Origin: Sphingomonadales bacterium
GTDB lineage: Bacteria; Pseudomonadota; Alphaproteobacteria; Sphingomonadales; Sphingomonadaceae
Direction: 5' to 3'
NCBI GenBank assembly: GCA_028871475.1
Contig: JAGWMZ010000030.1
Coordinates: 1-43,904, forward strand
DNA: 43,904 nt
Part shown: in pieces, positions 23,444 through 31,081 of the stretch
Position numbering within the stretch: position 1 is the stretch's first letter
How the letters are laid out: each line of letters begins with the position of its first letter
The notes under the pieces: generated by a model
What the model saw: the letters and a program-made list of their open reading frames with translations, nothing else
What the model was told of the DNA's origin: nothing
Database searches by the model: none
Translations under genes and position numbers: made by a program

Positions 23444-24457
23444 CTATCCCAGCGCCGCGCCAGCCTTTGCGTCCATGGCCTGTGTCTGCTTCTCACGCAG
23501 GTCACGCCCGGCATAGCGCCGCGCCAGCGTGGCACAGACGAAGAGCTGGGACTGGTGAAACAGCATCAGCGGCAGCACGATCAGCCCCACCCCATGGCCG
23601 GGAAACAGGATGGTGGCCATGGGGATACCGCCCGCCATGCTCTTTTTCGACCCGCAAAAGACGATGGCGATCTCGTCTTCCCGCGAAAACCCCTGCGTCC
23701 GGCTGGCAAGGGTGGTGATGACGATGACCGCGCCCAGCACGACCAGATCGACCGCCAGCACGATGGCCAGATCGCCGGGGGACAGTTGCGTCCAGATGCC
23801 CGCCTCCACCCCGGCGCTGAAGGCGGCATAGACGACCAGCAGCACCGAGCCGCGATCGACGATGTTGGTCAACAGCTTGTGGCGCAGCAGCCAGTCGCCG
23901 ATCAGGGGGCGCGCCGCCTGCCCCGCCACGAAGGGCAGCAGGATCTGCAGGCCGATGTCCTTGAGCGCCTGCCCGGAAAAGCCCACCCCCGCACCGGGCA
24001 GCAGCAGCGACACCAGCAAGGGCGTCAGCACCACGCCGAGCAGGTTCGACACCGAGGCGCTGCACAAAGCGGCGGGCACATTCCCCCGCGCGATGGAGGT
24101 AAAGGCGATTGAGCTTTGTACGGTGGAAGGCAGCAGGCAGAGATAGACCACGCCCAGCAGAATGTCATGCGGCAGCACCGGACGCAGCATCGCCTGCGCA
24201 GCCAGGCCGATGGCGGGAAACAGCACGAAAGTGCTGGCAAAGACCAGCGCCTGCAGCCGCCAGTTGGCCAGCCCGCTCCACACCGCCGATGGCGACAGGC
24301 GCGCGCCATACAGGAAAAACAGCAGCGCCACGGCCACGGTGACCATGCCATCGGCAATCTCCGTGCCCCGGCCATGGGCGGGAAACAGCGCCGCCAGCGC
24401 CACGGTACCGATCAGCAGCAGAAGATAGGGGTCGATCCATTGGCGTAAGCGGGCCAT
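23444..24457 (-). CDS. Bile acid:sodium symporter-like (SBF-like, YfeH type) transporter
   Basis: This 337-residue membrane protein has about ten hydrophobic segments. It belongs to the PF13593 branch, shown by YLCLLPSTVQSSIAFTSIARGNVPAAL and by FCGSKKSMAGGIPMATILF near the C terminus. The ATG at 24457 follows AGGAGCGCC; the longer frame to 24925 overlaps the divergent LysR gene and is rejected. It may move organic anions with sodium. It lies divergent from a LysR gene, which may control it. There is no evident tie to the glycoside pathway beyond proximity. Confidence 0.88.
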   Translation of the reverse strand: MARLRQWIDPYLLLLIGTVALAALFPAHGRGTEIADGMVTVAVALLFFLYGARLSPSAVWSGLANWRLQALVFASTFVLFPAIGLAAQAMLRPVLPHDILLGVVYLCLLPSTVQSSIAFTSIARGNVPAALCSASVSNLLGVVLTPLLVSLLLPGAGVGFSGQALKDIGLQILLPFVAGQAARPLIGDWLLRHKLLTNIVDRGSVLLVVYAAFSAGVEAGIWTQLSPGDLAIVLAVDLVVLGAVIVITTLASRTQGFSREDEIAIVFCGSKKSMAGGIPMATILFPGHGVGLIVLPLMLFHQSQLFVCATLARRYAGRDLREKQTQAMDAKAGAALG

Positions 24458-24505
24458 AGTTGGCGCTCCTTCCTGATGGGGATGGTGGCGAAATAGGCGC
24501 GTATT

Positions 24506-24548
24506 TGATGATGCACAATTGCGATGACCGTGATAACACTCATCATCA
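24506..24548. promoter_or_regulatory. Divergent SBF-like/lysR promoter region with inverted repeat
   Basis: TGATGATG (24506-24513) and CATCATCA (24541-24548) form a perfect inverted pair separated by 27 bp. They sit between the divergent transporter and LysR genes, where a LysR protein normally binds. The arms are simple sequence, so the evidence is modest. Confidence 0.35.
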
Positions 24549-24566
24549 TTCATGATAGGTCGGCCG

Positions 24567-25430
24567 ATGATCTCTCCCGAATTGCTGCGCGCGCTCGTGT
24601 CCGTGGCGCAAAGCGGCACCTTCACCGGCGCGGCCCGGGCGCTGGGCCTGCGCCAGTCGACCGTCAGCCAGCAGATCCGCCGGCTTGAGCAGCAGACGGG
24701 CCGCCGCCTGTTTGAACGCGACACCCACCGCGTCGCGCTGACACCGCAGGGCGAGGCGATGCTGGACCATGCCCGCCGCGTGCTGGACGCCAATGAACGC
24801 ATGGCGCGCCACCTCTCGGATACCCCGCTGCGCGGTCGGCTGCGGATCGGCGCTTCGGAGGATTTTGTCCTGTCGGCCTTGCCTGATGTGCTGGCTGATT
24901 TCCTGCGCCGTTTCCCCGAGGTCAATCTGGAGCTGACCGCCGGGCTGAGCGAGGATCTTTACGATCGCTTCGACAGCGGCGCGCTCGATGTGTTGCTGGT
25001 CAAGCGCCGTCAGGGCGATCGGCGCGGCGAGACGGCCTGGAGCGAGCCCATCGCCTGGGTCGGCAGGCCGGACTGGCGACCGCCCGCCGATGTGCCGCTG
25101 CCGCTGTTGCTCTACCCCTCGCCCAGTGTGACAAGGTCCCTTGCGCTCGAAACGCTCGAGGGGCTGGGCCGCTCGTGGCGCATTGCCTTTACCAGCGCCA
25201 GCCTGGCCGGGCTGACCGCCGCGGCGCGGGCGGGCATTGGCGTGATGCCCCATTCGGCGCGGCTGATGCCAGCGGGTCTGGCGGTGATCGCCGCGGGACT
25301 GCCGGAACTGCCGATGATTGAATTCGTGATGATCGGGCCGGGCGGGCACCATCCCGTGGCGCAGGCCCTGCTGGGCGCCATCCGGCAATGGAGCGGCGAC
25401 CGGAGCCAACGCGCCGGAGGCCGCGCATGA
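24567..25430 (+). CDS. LysR-family transcriptional regulator
   Basis: This 287-residue regulator has a winged HTH (residues 1-60: MISPELLRALVSVAQSGTF, ALGLRQSTVSQQIRRLEQQ) and a periplasmic-binding-protein-like effector domain with the short C terminus of the group. The ATG at 24567 gives the conventional start with AGGT upstream; an ATG at 24552 is also possible. It is not of the NodD type. It probably controls the divergent SBF-like transporter and itself. Its stop overlaps the start of the CLC gene (ATGA), so the CLC gene is in the same operon. Confidence 0.9.
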   Translation: MISPELLRALVSVAQSGTFTGAARALGLRQSTVSQQIRRLEQQTGRRLFERDTHRVALTPQGEAMLDHARRVLDANERMARHLSDTPLRGRLRIGASEDFVLSALPDVLADFLRRFPEVNLELTAGLSEDLYDRFDSGALDVLLVKRRQGDRRGETAWSEPIAWVGRPDWRPPADVPLPLLLYPSPSVTRSLALETLEGLGRSWRIAFTSASLAGLTAAARAGIGVMPHSARLMPAGLAVIAAGLPELPMIEFVMIGPGGHHPVAQALLGAIRQWSGDRSQRAGGRA

Positions 25431-27175
25431 GCGTCTCGCGTCCGCGATCCCGGCGTGACGCGGGCCTGCGCCTGCGTCGCTGGCTGCGTGAAAGCGAGAT
25501 GGCCTTCATCCTGCTTGCCGCCACCGTGGGCGCGGTGGCCGGCGCGACGGCGATGGTGCAGGGCTGGCTGGCGCATGAAATCCAGCATCTCTTCTATGGT
25601 GTCACGATCAACCGGCTCAGCGCGCTGGCCTCGATACGCCACCCATGGCGCTTGCTTGCCTTGCCGCTGGGCGGGCTTGCCATGGTCGGCCTTTCACGCT
25701 GGCTGGCGCGGCGTGGGCGCGCGCCCATCGACGTGGTGGAGGCCAATGCCATGCAGGGCGGGCGCATCCCGGCGATGGACAATCTGGTGATCTGTGTGCA
25801 GACCATCGTCTCGAACGGCTGCGGCGCCTCGGTGGGGCTGGAGGCGACCTATGCCCAGATGGGGGGCGGATTTGCCTCGCTGGTCGGTCAATGGCTGGCG
25901 CTGCGCCGGGTGGATCTGCGCACGCTGGTCGGGGCGGGGGCGGGCGCGGCCGTGGGGGCCGCCTTTGGCGCGCCGCTGGCGGGCGCCTTTTATGCCTTTG
26001 AAATTGTCATCGGGGCCTATTCCACCGCGACCGTCGCGCCAGTCATCGCCGCCAGCCTTGCCGCTGTCTCGGTGATGCGCGCGCTGGGGGTCGAGCCCTG
26101 GCTGATTGCCAGCACCGCCTCGCGCAGCATCACCATCGTGGATTACGGCGCCTATGCGGCGCTGGGCCTGCTGTGCGGCGTTCTGGGAATTGCCATCATG
26201 CGCTTCGTCACCGCAGCGGAAGGGGCGATGCAGACACTCACCCGTGGCAGCCCGTGGCGGCCGTTGCTGGGCGGGCTGCTGCTGATGCCGCTGGCGTGGA
26301 TTTCGCCCCAGACGCTGTCGGCTGGCCATGGCGCGCTGCATCTCAATATGGCGACCTCGCCGACCATCACCTTTCTGTTCACCGTTCTGGCGCTCAAGAT
26401 CCTCGCGTCGGTGATCTCGCTCTCCAGCGGCTTTCGCGGGGGGCTTTTCTTTGCCTCGCTGTTTCTGGGGTCGCTCGCCGGGCAGGCCTTTGGCGAACTG
26501 GCCAATGTCTATGGTCTGGGCATCGACCCCAATGATGCGGCGCTGGTGGGGATGGCGGCGCTCAGCGTGTCGATTGTGGGCGGGCCGATCACACTGGCCA
26601 TGCTGATGCTGGAGATCACCCATGATTTCGCGCTGATGGGCGTGGTGCTGACCGCCGCGCTGCTGTCGAGCGCCCTGACGCGCGAGGCTTTCGGCTACTC
26701 TTTCTCCACCTGGCGGCTGCATGTGCGCGGGTCCGACATCCGCTCGCCGCGCGACATCGGCTGGATGTTCACCCTGACCGCCGGGCGCATGATGCGGCGC
26801 GACTGGCATGCGGTGAGCAGCCTTGCCACAGTGGAGCAATTCCGCGCGATGGTTCCGCTGGGCGCGGCCAGCAAGGCGGTTCTCACCGACGAGCAGGGGC
26901 ATTATCACGGCATCGTGCCGACCGCGGCGGCCTGGGCGCCGGGGGTGGATGTCGCCTTGCCGATCGCGGCGCTGGCGACGTTGACGCAGGCCACGCTGCT
27001 GCCCTCAACCGATATTCGCCAGTGTCTGGGCGCGTTTGACGCGGCAGGGGCGGATGAACTCGCGGTGGTCGACGGCGTGGGCAAGGTTCTGGGCGTGCTG
27101 AGCGAGAAACACGCGCGGCGGCGCTATCTGGAAGAGATCGAGGCCGCCCAGCGCCGCATGTTTGGCGAAAACTGA
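25427..27175 (+). CDS. CLC-family chloride channel or chloride/proton antiporter with C-terminal CBS-type region
   Basis: This 582-residue membrane protein has the CLC core (about residues 20-420) and a cytoplasmic tail resembling a CBS pair (about 440-575). Filter regions are recognisable but atypical: GGRIP replaces GSGIP, VGLEAT replaces GREGP with the gating Glu kept, and RGGLFFASLF replaces GGxFxP. AGAAVGAAFGAPLAGAFYAFE is the conserved helix that follows. The ATG at 25427 overlaps the LysR stop. The ion selectivity could differ from standard CLCs, for example toward other anions. Confidence 0.88.
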   Translation: MSVSRPRSRRDAGLRLRRWLRESEMAFILLAATVGAVAGATAMVQGWLAHEIQHLFYGVTINRLSALASIRHPWRLLALPLGGLAMVGLSRWLARRGRAPIDVVEANAMQGGRIPAMDNLVICVQTIVSNGCGASVGLEATYAQMGGGFASLVGQWLALRRVDLRTLVGAGAGAAVGAAFGAPLAGAFYAFEIVIGAYSTATVAPVIAASLAAVSVMRALGVEPWLIASTASRSITIVDYGAYAALGLLCGVLGIAIMRFVTAAEGAMQTLTRGSPWRPLLGGLLLMPLAWISPQTLSAGHGALHLNMATSPTITFLFTVLALKILASVISLSSGFRGGLFFASLFLGSLAGQAFGELANVYGLGIDPNDAALVGMAALSVSIVGGPITLAMLMLEITHDFALMGVVLTAALLSSALTREAFGYSFSTWRLHVRGSDIRSPRDIGWMFTLTAGRMMRRDWHAVSSLATVEQFRAMVPLGAASKAVLTDEQGHYHGIVPTAAAWAPGVDVALPIAALATLTQATLLPSTDIRQCLGAFDAAGADELAVVDGVGKVLGVLSEKHARRRYLEEIEAAQRRMFGEN

Positions 27176-27275
27176 GCGGCGCCGTGAGGCAGGTCCTCAA
27201 AGCGAAAGGGTCGCCCGCTTTGGCAAACGCCCCTTTTCTGGCTGCAAGAGGATTGTTGCGAGACGCCCGTGTCGC

Positions 27276-27725
27276 TCAATGATGGCCGCCGTGTCCGCCC
27301 CCACCGTGCCCACCACCGCCGTGACCGCCACCGCCGTGGAAACCGCCACCATGATCGCCACCACCGTGATATCCGCCGCCATGATACCCGCCGCCGTGGT
27401 ATCCACCACCGTGATATCCACCACCATAGTATCCACCACCATGGTAACCGCCATAATATCCGCCGTGATGGCCATAGCCACCCGGCCGGCCACCATGCCC
27501 CCGCCAGCCATAACCGCCGCCCCAGCCATAACCATGACGCCAGCCGTAGCCGCACCAGTACCAGCCGGAACCGTTCCAGGCGTCGTCATACCAGCAGTAG
27601 CGGTGGCCGCCCCACAGGAACGGCACGATCGGGAAAGGCTGGGCCTGGGCGGGCGCGCTGGCCATCGGCACCGCGCCACTCAAAGCGGCGGCCGACAGGA
27701 CCAGTGCCAGAAGGGATGTCTTCAC
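27276..27725 (-). CDS. Secreted Gly/His/Tyr-rich repeat protein
   Basis: This 149-residue protein has a signal peptide (VKTSLLALVLSAAALSGAV, cleaved near APAQA). An aromatic-rich segment (HRYCWYDDAWNGSGWYWCGYGWR) follows, then a low-complexity tail of GGGYH, GGYH and GGGGH repeats that ends GGHH. The GTG at 27725 is preferred because AAAGG lies 8 bp upstream and it starts the signal peptide cleanly. Histidine density suggests metal binding, but no function is known. Repeats are also visible in the DNA at 27300-27480. A similar protein lies at 28285. Confidence 0.7.
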   Translation of the reverse strand: MKTSLLALVLSAAALSGAVPMASAPAQAQPFPIVPFLWGGHRYCWYDDAWNGSGWYWCGYGWRHGYGWGGGYGWRGHGGRPGGYGHHGGYYGGYHGGGYYGGGYHGGGYHGGGYHGGGYHGGGDHGGGFHGGGGHGGGGHGGGGHGGHH

Positions 27726-27860
27726 TGTACTTGCCTTTCTGCCGCTCCAGGGGGCCGGGCGGCGGAGGTGCCCTTGCGGGCCTTCATGGGAAACAAGGTT
27801 ACCATGATGACAAGACACGGCGATAGGGGAGGTTCCCTCGGCCCGCCTTAGGGATGCCCC

Positions 27861-28268
27861 TTATTGTCCGCCGCGCTGGCCCTGCGCCGGCGGAAGGGTG
27901 CGCTGGTCGAAGATCCGCTGCTGCTGGGGTGAGAGCGTGGCGTAGAACGTCTTGAGCGCGCGGGACTGGCGGTCGAAATCGACCAGATCCTGCTTCATTT
28001 CGGCCTCGACCAGATCCATGCGCTGCACGGCATTGAGCGTGGGAAACATGCGCGCGGCGGCCCGGCGGCGTTCCTGGGCCCGATTGGGCGCCGAGACCGT
28101 AGCGCGATAGCTGCGCCAGCCGCCTTCCTGTTCAGGCGAAAGGTTGAGTGCCTGATGCAGCGCATCCATCGCCGCCGAATTGGCCATTTGCGCCGAGGCG
28201 GGCGCCGCGCCCATCAGCGCGGCGCACAGGCCCAGAGCCAGAGCGGGTTTCCATCCCTTTGTCGTCAC
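27861..28268 (-). CDS. Spy/CpxP-like periplasmic protein
   Basis: This protein of about 135 residues has a signal peptide (KGWKPALALGLCAALMGAAPASAQ) and a helical body with LNLSPEQEGGWRSYRA and LKTFYATLSPQQQRIFDQRTLP. The second motif is the LTxxQ-like element of Spy/CpxP and LTXXQ-family stress proteins. The GTG at 28268, with GGGAAG 6 bp upstream, is chosen; an ATG at 28298 would overlap the upstream gene. It probably acts in envelope stress or metal response. It is directly downstream of the Gly/Tyr-rich secreted protein gene, so they may share a transcript. Confidence 0.72.
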   Translation of the reverse strand: MTTKGWKPALALGLCAALMGAAPASAQMANSAAMDALHQALNLSPEQEGGWRSYRATVSAPNRAQERRRAAARMFPTLNAVQRMDLVEAEMKQDLVDFDRQSRALKTFYATLSPQQQRIFDQRTLPPAQGQRGGQ

Positions 28269-28284
28269 CACTGTCTTCCCGATG

Positions 28285-28800
28285 TCAGTTACAACCATTG
28301 GCCACCCAGTGATATTGCTGCTGGGCGGTGTCCCACAGCCAGTTGCCGCAGATGTCAGAGGACTGTTGCGCGGGCGGCGGCGCGCTGGCGATTGGTGGCC
28401 CATCCTGGAGCGCCGGGGGCGCATAGGCTTCCTCCGGGGTCATCTCTGGATCATCATAGTAATAACCGGGATAGCCCCAATACCACGGATCGTCATCATA
28501 GCCGAGGTAGAAGCCCAGACTGGCGCCATAGTAATAGGGCCAACCCCATCCGCGCCAACCACCCCAGCCGCCGCGATAACCGTGAAAGCCGCCATCATAG
28601 CCTCCCCGGACGCCATAGCTGCCATGAAAACCCCCGCGATAGCCGCCAAAGCCGCCGCGATAACCGCCGCCACCCATCGAGGCATGCATGCCGCCGTGGA
28701 AACCTCCGCCACCGCCGTGGCCACCGCCGCCGCGGGCCTGCGCGACAACGGGGGTGCCGATCAACGCGATTGCCGCCACCAAGCCAGCCAGACGTTTCAT
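28285..28800 (-). CDS. Secreted Gly/Tyr/Trp-rich protein
   Basis: This 171-residue protein has a clear signal peptide (MKRLAGLVAAIALIGTPVVAQA). A run of GGGGHGGGGGFHGG and GGYRGGFHG-type repeats follows, then a Trp/Tyr-rich segment (GWPYYYGASLGFYLG, DPWYWGYPGYYYDD) and a Cys-containing C terminus (CGNWLWDTAQQQYHWVANGC). The ATG at 28800 follows GGAAGGAGC. Related exported proteins are common in alphaproteobacteria but are uncharacterised. It heads a three-gene group of secreted proteins on the minus strand (28800 to 27276). Confidence 0.75.
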   Translation of the reverse strand: MKRLAGLVAAIALIGTPVVAQARGGGGHGGGGGFHGGMHASMGGGGYRGGFGGYRGGFHGSYGVRGGYDGGFHGYRGGWGGWRGWGWPYYYGASLGFYLGYDDDPWYWGYPGYYYDDPEMTPEEAYAPPALQDGPPIASAPPPAQQSSDICGNWLWDTAQQQYHWVANGCN

Positions 28801-28980
28801 GGGTTGCTCCTTCCTTACCGGAACAGGGGGAACGCCCGATCGAGCAGCCCCGAAGCGTCCTTTTTCAAAATGATGACGAGCCAGCATCAAGCACTTTAAC
28901 CAAATTTTTATGCCTCGCCAGATGAACCGGACATGACTGGCGCCCGTGCCGGCCCGTTGCCCCGCAGGCCCTGACAGCAG

Positions 28981-29016
28981 CATCCTCGGGGTCGATGGTC
29001 ATCGTCCCCGGGGATG
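28981..29016 (-). terminator. Long hairpin downstream of the chemoreceptor gene
   Basis: CATCCTCGGGG (28981-28991) pairs with CCCCGGGGATG (29006-29016) with one mismatch, and the loop itself folds as CGATG-GT-CATCG. The minus-strand transcript has no T tract after it, so it may be a 3'-end stabiliser or a weak terminator. Confidence 0.5.
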
Positions 29017-29052
29017 CACAAGGGCGCGTTCAAGCGTGTTTCAGGGCAGGGG

Positions 29053-30573
29053 TCAGGCCGCCTTTTGCCAGGAGCTCTGGTGCGGTCTGGCCTTGAAACA
29101 TTCGACCGCTGACGTCAGGCCGCCGGTTTCATTGGCCAGCAGGCGCAGGGCGGCATTGCTTTCCTCGACCATGGCCGCGTTCTGCTGGGTCGAGCGGTCG
29201 ATGTCGCCGAAGGCCTCGCGCATATGCGCCAGTTCCTTCGCATTGCCTTCGGCCGCCACGGTGATGTCGCTCACCAGCGCGCCGATCGAGGTGACATCCT
29301 CCATCACCATCTGCAGCACCTTGCCGCTGTTCTTCACCAGTTCCACGCCATCGCTCACTTCCGAGCGCGAGGTGGTGATCAGCGCCTTGATGTCGCGCGC
29401 GGCATCCGCGCTGCGCTGGGCGAGCGCCCGCACTTCGCTGGCCACCACGGCAAAGCCCTTGCCGGCATCGCCCGCGCGCGCCGCCTCGACCCCGGCGTTG
29501 AGCGCGAGCAGGTTGGTCTGGAAAGCGATGGCGTCGATCATGGTGACGATCTGGCCGATCTCGCCCGCCGAGCGTTCGATCTGGCCCATGGTTTCCATCG
29601 CCTGTTCCACCACGGTGTAACCTTCTTCGGCGCGGTGCTGCGAGGAGGCCAGCGTGTCATTGGCCTCACGCGCCCGCGACACGGTGACCGCGGCGGAGGT
29701 GGCCAGTTCGCGGATGCTGCGGCTGGCGCGTTCGACCGAGATCGCCTGGGTTTCGGTGCGTGTGGCCAGATCGTCGGCGGCAGTCTGGATTTCGCGCGCG
29801 CCATTGCTGATCTGGTCGGAGGCCTGCGCCACGCGGCCCACCAGATGGTTGAGGCTTTCCAGTGTCAGGTTGAAATCGCTGCGCAGCCCTTCGAAGGCCG
29901 GCGGGAAGGCGGTGTTGATGGGGCTGCTCAGATCGCCCGCGGCCAGCGCCTTGAGCCCGCGCGCCACGCGATCCACCACCGCCTGTTGTTCGGCCTCGCG
30001 CATCGCGCGTTCACGGGCCGTTTCCTCTTCCAGCCGGATGCCGGCCTTGCGCGCGGCGGCCTGGCCCAGCAGCAGGGCCTCGAGCTGCTGGGCGAGCACC
30101 ACCAGCACCGCTGCTTCCACCACCACGACCGCCGCGTGCAGGATCACGCGGCCAAACGCGCCGCCGCCGGGGAAGATCAGGGCCGGTTCGATGAAATTGA
30201 GCGAAAGGTGATGCACCGCCGTGACTGCGGCCCCGGCGATCACCGGCCGCCAGTCGGCCAGCACCACCAGCATGGCGATCATCGCGAAAAAGGTCATGTG
30301 CATGTCGATCAGCCACGGATGGCCGGTCCACTGGAACAGCAGGATGGCGCTGTAAAGCGGCATGGTTCCCCCCAGAACCACGCGCGTCACCCCGTCATGC
30401 GCGCCGCGCATCGCGGCCATGGTGGGGTAAAGCGTGAGCGCGACCGCCATCACCGGCGGAAGGACGCCGCTCCCCGCAAAGAAGCTGTTGGCGATGATGA
30501 TCAACGTGGACAGCCAGGCCATGGCCGCCAACAAGGCGACCCCTTTTTGCCGAAGTTTGCTCAAATCTTCCAT
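29053..30573 (-). CDS. Methyl-accepting chemotaxis protein
   Basis: This 506-residue protein would signal to CheA through CheW. Its N terminus holds about five to six hydrophobic segments (residues 10-175) rather than a periplasmic sensor domain, then comes a HAMP-like region (about 180-260) and a signalling coiled coil. The conserved hairpin is IDAIAFQTNLLALNAGVEAARAG, continuing to EVRALAQRSADAA. The C terminus ends WQKAA. It may sense membrane energy state or a membrane-soluble compound. It follows a small membrane protein gene by 27 bp. Confidence 0.92.
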   Translation of the reverse strand: MEDLSKLRQKGVALLAAMAWLSTLIIIANSFFAGSGVLPPVMAVALTLYPTMAAMRGAHDGVTRVVLGGTMPLYSAILLFQWTGHPWLIDMHMTFFAMIAMLVVLADWRPVIAGAAVTAVHHLSLNFIEPALIFPGGGAFGRVILHAAVVVVEAAVLVVLAQQLEALLLGQAAARKAGIRLEEETARERAMREAEQQAVVDRVARGLKALAAGDLSSPINTAFPPAFEGLRSDFNLTLESLNHLVGRVAQASDQISNGAREIQTAADDLATRTETQAISVERASRSIRELATSAAVTVSRAREANDTLASSQHRAEEGYTVVEQAMETMGQIERSAGEIGQIVTMIDAIAFQTNLLALNAGVEAARAGDAGKGFAVVASEVRALAQRSADAARDIKALITTSRSEVSDGVELVKNSGKVLQMVMEDVTSIGALVSDITVAAEGNAKELAHMREAFGDIDRSTQQNAAMVEESNAALRLLANETGGLTSAVECFKARPHQSSWQKAA

Positions 30574-30600
30574 GTTACCCCTCTCGCGCTTGCTGCGCGC

Positions 30601-30918
30601 TTATTCCGGCGATCCCGTCGACCCTTGATACGCATCCGGCTGGCCACAGAGCAGCGCCGGCACTCCGATGGGCAGCACACCCTGCGCGAGCAGGCGCCCG
30701 AGCATCAGCCCATGACCCGAACGCACCACGACACTGCCCTTCAGCATACCGGGCCCCAGCAGGCTGACATCCCGGGCGGCGCTCATGGCGGCGCGCACGG
30801 GCTGGCTGTCGGCCCGCAGGGGGACGAGCAGCACATTGGCGCCCGGGCGCGGCAACGTCAGGCAGATCAGAAGCAGAAAGGTCGCAAAACCGGCATGAAC
30901 GGCTGCCGCGTAGTTCAT
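30601..30918 (-). CDS. Small membrane-anchored hypothetical protein
   Basis: This 105-residue protein has one N-terminal hydrophobic segment or signal (MNYAAAVHAGFATFLLLICL). The rest contains a Val/Leu-rich stretch and a proline- and glycine-rich C terminus. The ATG at 30918 is preceded by GGGAAAGGGAAG. No family is recognised. The position just before the chemoreceptor and in the same direction suggests one transcript, perhaps with a role in the same signalling process. Confidence 0.55.
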   Translation of the reverse strand: MNYAAAVHAGFATFLLLICLTLPRPGANVLLVPLRADSQPVRAAMSAARDVSLLGPGMLKGSVVVRSGHGLMLGRLLAQGVLPIGVPALLCGQPDAYQGSTGSPE

Positions 30919-31081
30919 GACTTGCTTCCCTTTCCCGAGTCTCTTGCCTGTCGTGGGTCGCAAGGATCATAACGGCACGGTCCCTTGAGATTAGGAACGC
31001 TGCGCTTACGGGTTCTCACTTGGGGTCAGGCGAAGGGCGATTTACTTCTGCTTTTGCCCCTGGCGCTGCCGCTTTCTGGGC

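Noticed and set aside
27300..27480. Short tandem DNA repeats that resemble a repeat array
   Set aside because: The units are irregular multiples of codons and encode the Gly/His/Tyr repeats of the secreted protein; there are no constant repeats with unique spacers, so it is not a CRISPR array.
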